Positions 48,245-57,384 of a stretch of 64,000 bases of DNA are shown piece by piece. The stretch spans positions 54,034,001 to 54,098,000 of the forward strand of contig NC_133030.1 of the NCBI RefSeq assembly GCF_048771995.1, in the 5' to 3' direction. Within the stretch, counting starts at the first letter, position 1; each line of letters begins with the position of its first letter. The stretch is from Taeniopygia guttata. Its lineage: Eukaryota > Chordata > Aves > Passeriformes > Estrildidae. A program made the position numbers and the translations under genes. The notes under the pieces were generated by a model, which ran no database searches, had not been told where the DNA came from, and saw only the letters and a program-made list of their open reading frames with translations.

Positions 48245-49023
48245 CTGTGGAAGGAGAGGGAGGAGTTGAAATTCCATCCGGAACAGCTTGCTTAACATAT
48301 CCTCTTACAGGCAGTGACAATGGCATTTTGAGATCAAGTTTTTTAACCACACGGTTTCAGCACCAGGGGAACACACACACACATAAAAAAAAAAGCCCTT
48401 CACAGATCTTATTTCCATCCAGTAACCATTCAGAAATTTTAAGAACAAGACTTTTACTATAGGCTTGCTTTATGCTCACTTTACCCTGCATCATCTAAGG
48501 TAAGACAAGATTTTTCCTCTCTCCTCCCTTTATTTACGGATTAATAATACGACCTTTATTTTCCCATTTGACAGAACTACCTAAAATCTTTATTTGGATT
48601 ATCTCTCTTATCCGCCTCCCTCTATCGCTTTGCATACATAGCTATCACCTCCACCAGTAAACGCTACCCCCACCTCCCGACTTAGGTACCAACACCGCTC
48701 AGCTGGACTCGTTTCTCTGGACGAATATTTACGCTAATAAATACTCGTTCTTCACCGGGTACCTGCTGCCCGTTTGCCCCCCTTGCGGGAGCGAAACCTT
48801 AGGGGCGGCAGACTTCACCCGAGAGAAGCTTGTTTAACCACAGGCCCGCTAATCCCTACAGAAGGAAGGGCAGCGCGGTCCCGGCGCGGCCGGAGCCGCC
48901 GGCGCGGGCGCGGCCATGAGGCGGCCCCGGCCCCCCCCGCCCGCTCCGGGACCGCGCCCCGAGCCCGCGGGCGGGAGCGGCGGCGCTGCGCCCCCTGGCG
49001 GCGCCCGCCTGAGCCGCCAGACG

Positions 49024-49046
49024 TTCTAGAAACTGCCAGAGCATTC
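49024..49046. promoter_or_regulatory. HSP90AA1: Intron 1 heat-shock-like element
   Basis: TTC-ta-GAA-ac-TGC-ca-GAG-ca-TTC: five units in phase, units three and four each one base off consensus, beginning with a perfect TTCTAGAA core. It lies about 1 kb downstream of the start, inside HSP90AA1 intron 1 and the CpG island. Intronic heat-shock elements are known for HSP90 genes. Confidence 0.6.
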
Positions 49047-49952
49047 CCTGCCTCCCCCCGCCTCCCGCCCGCGCCTATTCCCCACCCCCAAAGCGCTGCG
49101 GAGAGAGCAGCCCCCGAACCCGCTGCTGGCCTCATCATCTCCTTACCCCCGCTCCTGCCCGCCTGTCCCTACACGCTGCTTTCTCCCCATCCCCCTTTCT
49201 TTCCCTCCTCCATTCCGCTGTTCTCCCGCGCCTTCCTTCCTGCCGCCCCCACTCCCTCCCCACCCCCGCTCCCTTCCCTCCTGCCACTCTGCTTCTTTCT
49301 TCTAGCCCCCGTTCTTTCTCCCCACAGTACCTATTTCTTCCCCTATCATTGCCGCTCCTTTCCTCCTGCTCCCTTCCCCCCCCCCCCTCCTTCCCTCGCC
49401 GCTTTCCCGGTCCGGCCCTTCCCCCACCCCGCTCCTCCATCTTGCGCCCTCATGGCTGGGGGCCCAGTCATTGAGAGCGGATCTCTGCGGCCACCCGCCA
49501 GCCCCGCACCGGAGCGCGCCCGGCGCAGCCTCCCACAGCGCTCCGGCCGCGCTGCCAGGCGGAGGGAGCACTGCAGCCGCAGCCCGGGACAACCACAGCC
49601 TTCCCGGACCGCCCTCAGCGCCCGCTGCCGCACCGGAACCCCCCCAGGACCTGCTCCACTTCCCCACCTCCCCCGCTGTTCTTACAGGAACACGAATTTA
49701 GTAAACTGGATTCAGAATCATCAACGCTGCTCTCCCTTTCACCCATATCCAGCCTATAAGCCCCAATCACCTTTCTCAGGATCTAAAAAGGTAGAGGGAA
49801 GCACGGCAAGCGCCACGCGGCTCCTGCAGCGCACCCCACCCCCACGCCCTCCAAACGAGCCCCGCGCCCCCAGCCACCCGGGGGTCGGACGGAAAATACT
49901 CCCTGCGCCGATCCACCGCCAGCAAGCGCCGGCTGCTGCCTCCACCGCTCAC

Positions 49953-50030
49953 CTTGGCAGGGGGAAGGGGCGCTGCTCTCCTCACTGACGCTGTAACACA
50001 GCTCTCACGTCCGCTGTAGCCTCTCTAGTG
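49953..50030 (-). other. HSP90AA1: HSP90AA1 non-coding exon 1 (5' UTR)
   Basis: On the - strand the sequence from about 50,030 ends in a consensus donor (CCAAG|GTGAGC) at 49,953. A TATA box lies about 25-30 bases upstream of the inferred start. Intron 1 (48,245-49,952, 1.7 kb) then runs to the exon that begins with the ATG. Exon 1 without coding sequence is typical of HSP90 genes. The exact transcription start is inferred from TATA spacing, not seen. Confidence 0.75.
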
Positions 50031-50052
50031 CGCGCTCCCCACAGCCCGCCCG

Positions 50053-50061
50053 ATTTATATA
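50053..50061 (-). promoter_or_regulatory. HSP90AA1: HSP90AA1 TATA box
   Basis: TATATAAAT on the - strand within GC-rich DNA (GCCGTATATAAATCGGGC), placed to direct initiation near 50,025-50,030. A strong TATA box fits a heat-inducible gene. Confidence 0.88.
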
Positions 50062-50078
50062 CGGCGGGACCCGCCTCC

Positions 50079-50101
50079 TTCCAGAACCATCGGGAACCTT
50101 C
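50079..50101 (-). promoter_or_regulatory. HSP90AA1: Five-unit heat-shock element next to the TATA box
   Basis: On the + strand the site reads TTC-ca-GAA-cc-ATC-gg-GAA-cc-TTC: five alternating 5-bp units with only the middle unit off consensus by one base. This is an HSF trimer site. It begins 18 bases upstream of the TATA box, the position expected for heat induction of HSP90 alpha. Confidence 0.9.
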
Positions 50102-50403
50102 ACCGCCGGCACGGGGGGGCGCGGGGAGGGGGCCGCGGGGCGGGGGCGGAACAAGCCGGCCGAGGGGCGGGGCAGCGCCGCTCGCAGCCAATCGCAGCCG
50201 TCCGCGACAGGAGCGGCGGGGCTGGCGGCTGAATGGGCGCGAGCCCGCGCGCTCCCCGCGCCCCGCCCCGCTGCGCCCCCAGCGATTGGCTCGGCCCGGA
50301 ATCCGGGGGGAGGGGGAAGCAGGAAGAAGGAGCGCGCATGCGCAGAGGCCGCGCGGGGCGGCGCTGAAGGGGCGGGGCCCTGGGCGGTTGCGCGGGTGCC
50401 GGA

Positions 50404-50411
50404 TGACGTCA
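50404..50411. promoter_or_regulatory. HSP90AA1: Consensus CRE/ATF site TGACGTCA
   Basis: Perfect palindromic cAMP-response/ATF element in the CpG island, about 380 bases upstream of the HSP90AA1 start. It could act in either direction; no + strand gene start was identified to its right. Confidence 0.6.
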
Positions 50412-50432
50412 CTCGCTGCCGAGCCCCGCTCC

Positions 50433-50445
50433 GAACGTCCTAGAA
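50433..50445. promoter_or_regulatory. HSP90AA1: Distal heat-shock-like element
   Basis: GAA-cg-TCC-ta-GAA: three units with one mismatch, about 410 bases upstream of the start. Weaker than the proximal site. Confidence 0.45.
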
Positions 50446-50659
50446 AGGGGCGGGGCCGGGGCCGGGGTCTGTTCCCCCCCCACCATCCTCCCCATTCTCC
50501 CCCCGCTCCCGCTGAGCGCAGGGAAGGGCCTGGAAAGCTCGGGGTGCCTCCCCACGCCTGCCGGGAATGGCCCCGGGCTGGGGTGCGGGGCGGTGGTCAC
50601 TCTCTCTGTCTCCCCATTCTGAACCCCTGTCTCTGCTGCGTGGCCGGTGCGGCGGCGGG

Positions 50660-51190
50660 GAGCGGGGGGTGCTCAGGTGTGAGAGAGTGCGGGGTGAAGG
50701 TGTGTGAGGGTGCAGGACTGCGGGGTACAGGTGTGTGAGGGTGCTCAGGTGTGTGAGGGTGCAGGACTGCGGGGTACAGGTGTGTGAGGGCTCTCAGGTG
50801 TGAGAGAGTGCTGGGTGAAGGTGTGTGAGGGTGCTCAGGTATGTGAGGGTGCAGGACTGCGGGGTACAGGTGTGCGAGGTGCTCAGGTGTGAGGGTGCAG
50901 GAGTGGGGCGTGCATCTGTGTGAGTGTGCTCAGGAGTGCGGGATGCAAGTGTGTGAGGGTGCAGGTGTGTGAGGTGCAGGAGTGCACGGTGCAGGAGTGT
51001 GGGATGCAGGTGTGTGAGGGTGCAGGGTGCAGGTGTGTGAGGGTGCAAGAGTGTGGGATGCAGGTGTGTGAGGGTGCAGGGTGCAGGTGTGTGAGGGTGC
51101 AAGAGTGTGGGATGCAGGTGTGTGAGGGTGCAGGGTGTAGGTGCCAGAGTGTGGCTGTGCGGACGTAAAGGTGTGCGGGTGCTCAGGTAT
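50660..51190. repeat. G-rich minisatellite (GTGTGTGAGGGTGCAGG units)
   Basis: Degenerate tandem array built on GTGTGAGGGTGCAGG blocks. The left part alternates with CTGCGGGGTACAG. The right part contains two 54-bp units, 51,001-51,054 and 51,055-51,108, identical to each other, with a third diverging copy from 51,109. The array sits at the upstream edge of the HSP90AA1 CpG island. All open frames in it are by-products of the repeat. Confidence 0.88.
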
Positions 51191-51199
51191 GCAGGTGTC

Positions 51200-54070
51200 G
51201 TTGTGCGAGCTCAAGGGTTTAAGTTACTTAAGGATTGAAGCTGCGTGGCTGTGCAGGAGTGCAGAGGCGCAGCTGCGCGGGGTGCAGGAGTACAGGTGGA
51301 GGTGTGCGGCTCTGTGTGCGGCTCTGTGTGCGCAGGTGGAGGTGTGCAGCCGTGCGGGGGTGCCGCTGCAGCCGTGCAGCTGCTGCCGTCCCCCCGGCTG
51401 GGACCCCGGGCTGCGGGAGGGCGGCACCGCTCCCCTGCCCTGCTCGCCGGGCAGGATCCGGCCGCGGAGCCGGGTGAATCACGGCTTAGGGATGCTGTGG
51501 TAACGCCTTTCGCCTGCTCAGGGAAAACAACGCTGGTTCTCACGCAGCAGGTATAAGTATGCGACTTAAGGAAATTCTGCCTCTCGGTCTGTGCACTTGC
51601 ACAGGGTAAAAAGAGCCGTGGGACGGAAGCCAAGCGGCTCAGCAGACCTACATAGCTATGCAGTTACTTAAGGATTTAAGTGCTAATAGTAGACATGAGG
51701 CTTAGGCCAGTGCTGTTGGGTTTATAACAGCCCAAAGCCTGAAACCCGCTGGGATTCTCAGCCTGAACGTGGCCTTTGCCAGTTCATCTGGGAAATCTTG
51801 GTTGATGTTCAAAGGGCACTGCAAGAGACACCTTCATACATACATTTACATATCCTGCATAAAGGCTTTGAATATACACATCTCATTATACCAAGCAGCT
51901 CTGTGATTGCAGCATTTAGCAGGGCGGGTATTTTTATATCCTGAATGACCTGATTGGGAGCAGGGAGTTAAATGCAGCTCTTCCACATCTCAGGAGAATG
52001 ATCTGCATCCCATGTGTTCCAGACCAGACTTCTAAAACTTTCTTCTTGGAGCTGATCCACTTTCAAGGATATAAATACCCAGAGAAACTACATGTTAAAA
52101 TTGTGCACTGATGTAAGCATGAATTTAGACAAATCTCCTTGCTCTAAAGAATGGCTATTTATTTGAGGAATAAAAAGACTGTTTCTGTTGCAAAAATTCA
52201 TCACAGGTGCAACTCCTTTCTATTTTCTTTTGGCCCATAGATGTGCCCCAGACTTCCATCTAGCTCAACATCTGTCTGCCTTTGAGGAATTGAAGTTTGA
52301 TTTGCCTAACCTCCCCTTCTCCAAGTTGAGCATCTGAAATAGACTGGCTGGCATGAATTAAATATTCCAGTACTTAGATCCATTAACACATTTAATCAAA
52401 AATCCTCACGCTGAACTTCGTGTCCTTTGCATTGGTTATCCTACAGTTTTAACCCAGACAAGCAAATCTGATTGAATTGGGATCCACTGGCTTGATTTTG
52501 TTGCAGCATTATATTTTCAGAGAGTTTTCAGTATTCGGACAAGAAGATACATTAAGTACACATGTAAAACATGCAGGAACACCAAGGAATTAAAATTACA
52601 GCGTGCCTTGCTGCAGTATCTGCATCAGTCCATGCATTGGTGCAATGTCTTAAAGGACTCTGCCCTTCTCAATCGTGGTGCTCCAGCTCTGACCCAAGCA
52701 GCTGGCCAAAATACAGGATCCTGCAGGTTATTTTAATCAGGTGGAAAAATTAATCGTGGTAACAACAACATAAAAGGGTGTATAAATGAGCTGCTGCTCA
52801 GCCCACAGGAGAAATCAGACTGTAAGGGTGAGGTTATTTGCTCACTGTTCTAAACCACTGAAAAAGTTGGATTTTAGCCAGCACTCAGCCTTGAAAGTTC
52901 TGCACTTATGTCTGGGTCACCTTCTTGGTACTTACTTCGGCTGGTTGTTTTCTGACTGTCTTCAAGTTAGATTTTGCGGTGCTTCTCAATGCATTTCTCT
53001 TCCTTTCTCTCAAACATGTGTGCCTGTATGAAGTGCCTGTGCACCAAAATGCATTCTTGAGTACGACAAGTTCCTTTCTTTGCACAGTGACTGTGATTTC
53101 AGTGATCTGGCAGCTGCTTTGGTTGTCTGCTTCCATAAAGCAGCCTAATGCCTCTTTACCACAGTCCTAATAAAGCGTGGCAGTTACACTCAGGCATAAT
53201 GATGTAGCTTTCATGTTTTTTCTTAGATTAAAAAAATCATCATGGTATAGTATAAATACTATAGGATGTGCTTTTTAGACTGAAACCCTCTTACATTCAG
53301 ATTCCATTGGTGGAAATGCTTTCTAATATGTATTTGCACCAAAGTAACTTCTGTACTTCAGAGAATGGCTTAAATATTGCAATATATGAAAATCTGATCA
53401 AGCATTTTGCATATCCAGCAATATCCTACTAAATTTACTTGTGTGCTCTCCTTTTGAGGTGTCCAGAATTTTAAGGGTGCCACTTTTATAATAATATTCA
53501 AGATGTTTAAGAAAGTATTTTCCTTTCTAATCTCTAAATTAGTGTGGGTCCAGTGATTCAGACTTGGGGATATATGTCATTTCAAGCATGGGAAGACCTA
53601 TGGAAGGTTTTGCAAGTGTCTGCAGGATCATATGTCTTTATACTGTCTAATCTGCCGTCACATCATTCTGTTTTCTCTTTTGTGGTTGTGTTATTCAGCT
53701 TTCTAAAGTAGACTGATTTCTTTTGTCAGAGTTGTTTGACAAGTGCACCGGGAGAATGTAATCTCATACCAAACCATCTTAAGTTTTCCCAGCTCTGCTT
53801 AATCCGAGTTCCTCTGTGCCTGTGTAAAACACATATTTTCTTCATGACTTGTGAATAACCTGTATTCTTTTTGTTCTGTTATGCAGTGAGGGCTAGCAAA
53901 TATAGACATTTTGTTCCTATGGTTACTCTATTTTAACTGATCCCAGTTTTGTATTGCTTCCCTTTTAGGCAAGAAAAAAAAAAAAAAAAGACTGGTTCCT
54001 AACTTGGTTCATGTCAAAGTTAATTTTGGAGGAAATTCTGAGCAAGGTAGCTTCATTTTTCAACCAAGAG
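51200..54070. other. Gene-free stretch upstream of HSP90AA1
   Basis: After a GC-rich tail to about 51,480 the DNA becomes AT-rich. No exon, RNA gene or promoter could be supported. TTACTTAAGGATT occurs twice (51,223-51,235 and 51,664-51,676), a short dispersed repeat of unknown origin. A run of 17 A is at about 53,972. Confidence 0.45.
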
Positions 54071-54072
54071 AT

Positions 54073-54320
54073 TGTGCTAGTTTTCATTGGGGTAGAGTTA
54101 ATTTTCTTCACAGCAGCCAGCATGGAGTTATATTTTGAATTTGTGCTGCAAACAGTGTTGATAACCCATATATGTTTATGTTATTTGCTGAGCAGTGTTT
54201 GGACATCATCAAGGCCTTTTCTGCTGCTCACACTGACCCGCAGCAAGGAAGCTGGGGGCACAAGGAGCAGTGAGGGGACACAGCTGGACAGATGACCCCG
54301 ACTCACCAACAGGACACTCC
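54073..54320 (+). mobile_element. ERVL-type avian LTR fragment
   Basis: The segment has the recognisable opening of a common bird ERVL-family LTR: a TTTTCATTGGGGTAGAGTTAAT-like start, then AACAGTGTTGATAAC, GCTGAGCAGTG, AAGGCCTTTTCTGCT and GGGGACACAGC-type blocks in the family's order. The similarity fades after about 54,320, so the LTR is 3'-truncated; no internal retroviral genes are present. An old, inert copy. The exact subfamily cannot be assigned without a repeat library. Confidence 0.72.
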
Positions 54321-54329
54321 TCACCAGAA

Positions 54330-57300
54330 AGTCTCCATTGTGCATTTCCTGCTTTCCTAAGGATTAATCCCATGCTTGGTCTCGGTATACATTTGCATCC
54401 TAATAGAATCTTTAATTACACAATTTCATAGAACTCCTTGCTCTGTGAAAGTTATAATATGAACAAAGTAAAAGCTGAAAGGAAGGTATTTAATGTTCAA
54501 AGTGTTGAAATAACACACAGGAAAACTGGGGTTTATTCTTAATTCAATCACAGGCTTTTTCTGTGTTGCTGAAGATTTTTTTGTTTTTTATAAGCCACGA
54601 AGAAATTAAAAAATGTTTGCATAGAGAATTTGAATTCCAGCATTTAACTCAACTTCTAAGTGTTTGGTGTTGTAGCCTTAATGCTTTTATAGCATTGCTT
54701 TAAAATTAATTTTGTTTGAGTTCTGAGACAGTGTTGCCATGTTATCTCAGTGCTTCAGGGTTTACTGGAGGAAAACAAAACAGCACCAACTGAAACTGCT
54801 TAACAGTAGATTTCAGAAGAATGATGTAAGTAGAAAGATGTGGTAATAGATGTCTTGTTTGCTTTAACACGTGGAATTATGCATGTAAAATCTGTGTTAT
54901 CATAATGAAATGTAAAGCTGGGAATGTATATCTGTCTGAGCAAAGCTTCGTGTTTTCTTAAAACTATTTCCCAGGCTGTGTTCTTTTGTGCTTTCTCATT
55001 GCTTGCTGGAAGCTAAAGCGATCATAAAATCTGTAGGTCACAAAAAAGGTGATTCATTCTAGAAATAGGATCGATAGTCACTTAGAAGAAATATTTTTCT
55101 GGTGAAGAAGCTACTTAAGAGGCAAAGAACAAAATCGATCTCATACAATGTAGTTGTACTGAAGAACTGCAGGTGGCAGCAATAATTGCATGGACCATGA
55201 GCTGCCTGTGCACGTTCTTTTCCCTAAAAGTTTATAGTTCTTGAAGTATGTGTCAGGGACTGTGAAAACTGTCAGTCATTTCTCTCAGAAGGAGTTCTAA
55301 AGGGACTTACTGTTGAAGAATATATTTGTTACAGCAAAAGTCGACAATCCCACTACTAACAAATGCAAATTATAATTTATATTATATATATATATAAAAT
55401 ATAACATATATATTTCTATAGATATGTAAAGCTCAGCTGCATAGGAAAACTGAGAGAATGAGCATCCAGGAAAAGCCTGGATTCATGGAACATTAATAAG
55501 GTTCCAGAATAACTTTTCAGTCTTATAAATTACTTTATGTGGTGTTTGTTACAAAATTAATAGGTTAACCTTATGACAGCTCAGATCTGATATTTTAAAC
55601 TTTTCCTCATCTTAATATTTCCTTATGACTGTAACAAAACATGTTTTCTTTATAGGTTTAGACCTTATATAATGTTCTACACTTTCCCAGAATAAATGCT
55701 TAATTTTGTGCTTCTTAGCTGAAGTTATATGTACAAATCAAGCATCATACCTATGCCAACTAAGCTATACAAGACACTTTGTCTTTCACCAAGTCAAAAG
55801 TGTTTCTTTCACTCTCTAGTTGTGCTCTTTGTTTTAAGAGCATTTTAAGATGACTGTGGAAACTGTGGAAATGTGTGTGGTCTCTTTCTAGGATGGGACC
55901 AAAAAACCAGGACACACAGTTACATGACTTGGAGAGTGACAGGAGAAAGTCATGCCCATCAGAGCTCCCTTAAATCAGGAACAGTTACATAAAACTGGTA
56001 ACTTGGGAGGGAGAAAAAGAGGTATGGTGGCAGCTGTAACTTTTATTATCCATAGTTAAGAGCTCTGTTCTATTCATAGCCATAAGTTTCAATAGATCCT
56101 AATTCAGAAGGACAAGAAGCTTGGAGAAAAAGCCCTTGCAGACAGCAGAAGGTTTGACTAAAAAGTCCCTAGACAAACAAAAAACTAGACTTCTCATGAA
56201 GATGTTAAAAACAATAGTGATGGTAAAGTTACATGGCTAGAAAAATAACTTAATAGAGCCCCAGCATCAGTGAGTGTGGAAATAAACCTGACACTTTTTC
56301 CCCTGTACATACTCAAGTTCTAGGAGTTGAATTCAGTAAAGCAGTAAGGGTTGGGGGTTTACTACTTACAACAGCTGAGCACTGCTGCATATTCATTATC
56401 AAGTGTAGGCATGTATGGAGCATGTATGGATACCTGATTTTGTGTGCCTGGTGGATTTGGAGACAAAGCTCTCCTTCAAGCCACATTCTAAATTGTTGGG
56501 TACTATTGGTGATTATGTCACAAAGCCTGTGTTCTGTACTTCGCTAACATTGTTGATGCAATAGGATTCATTTTGCAAACTACTGAGGACAGATGACTTT
56601 TCAAATTAGAGTTATGTGATTATGACATGAAAGAAAAGTTGATAATAGGAAATACATTTTCAATTAATTTTAAATAGAGGCACAGAAGGTAAGTTCCAGT
56701 CCTGAGTTTAAGCAGATAAATATGTATTTTTGGCATTAAATAGATTTCATATAAAGAGGATATCTTTGGGATCAAATTGCTCTGGTGACTTCAGCAAAAT
56801 AAGAAGAAAAACTGTTGGAGAGGCCTTCATAGTTCAGGAACGCTTCCAAAGCTTCTACTTCTTTATAAGCACATTTCCTAGAAACAAAGAGAAAAAAAAA
56901 AAAATCCTTCATAGTCAGGTTTACCTTAGAAATCAGAGAAAGAGAGAGCAATAACACTTTCAGATTTAACTATGAATGGAATTTTAGTTGTGTAAAGAGC
57001 TGAGAAAGTAGCTTTACTAAGCAGTGATAGCTGGAATCAGGGTGAACAAGGTTAAAGAAAATCAATTACACATTTTTATTGCAGATACTGAGTATGCAAT
57101 AACCTCAATCACTCTACTTTAAAGAGGCCACAGAAATGGAAAGAATTGAAGACTCTTGCCAAACAACTGCTTAAACTGGTACTAATTTGATAAACCTAAT
57201 TCTAGAAAGAATTTGCATGGCAGACTTCTAGTTATGTCTTAAGTGTGAATTACAGCTCAAAAGTAGCTCTGGTACCACACAGCCAAGTTACCTTGGATGT

Positions 57301-57380
57301 GACCAGTATGAAAGGGAAAAAGATGTGCAAGAAGCCGTGGCCAAGGCTGACTCTTGTCACTCCTTCAAAGAGGTGTCCAG
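54330..57380. other. Gene-free AT-rich stretch
   Basis: No gene seen. It includes an AT-only tract (TATATATATATA, 55,375-55,425) and an A run at 56,889. I looked for copies of HSP90AA1 exons 8-11, which would be expected here if the adjoining pseudogene were complete, and found none convincing. Confidence 0.45.
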
Positions 57381-57384
57381 GCTG

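Larger units (their letters stand above)
50164..50456. promoter_or_regulatory. HSP90AA1: GC boxes and CCAAT boxes of the HSP90AA1 upstream region
   Basis: GGGGCGGGGC at 50,164-50,173, 50,369-50,378 and 50,447-50,456 (SP1-type). CCAAT at 50,188-50,192 on the + strand and at 50,285-50,289 on the - strand (NF-Y-type). They give the basal promoter that accompanies the heat-shock element. Confidence 0.6.
48870..50620. promoter_or_regulatory. HSP90AA1: CpG island over the HSP90AA1 promoter, exon 1 and intron 1
   Basis: CpG-dense, GC-rich DNA that contrasts sharply with the AT-rich flanks. It covers upstream elements, exon 1 and most of intron 1. The part 49,040-49,440 is strikingly pyrimidine-rich on the + strand (purine-rich in the HSP90AA1 transcript), with a 12-C run at 49,376-49,387. 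A long Pro-rich open frame across the island on the + strand is a composition artefact. Confidence 0.85.

Noticed and set aside
48774..49988. 404-codon Pro/Arg-rich open frame on the + strand
   Set aside because: It lies across the HSP90AA1 CpG island, intron 1 and part of exon 1. Composition explains the lack of stops; the product is low-complexity with no family resemblance, and antisense frames across the island are equally open.
50028..50738. 236-codon + strand open frame across the HSP90AA1 promoter
   Set aside because: GC-driven; it overlaps the TATA box, heat-shock element and GC boxes of the opposite-strand promoter and has no recognisable domain.
50794..51633. Several Cys/Val- or His/Thr/Pro-rich frames on both strands
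   Set aside because: They are translations of the minisatellite and the GC-rich tail beside it.
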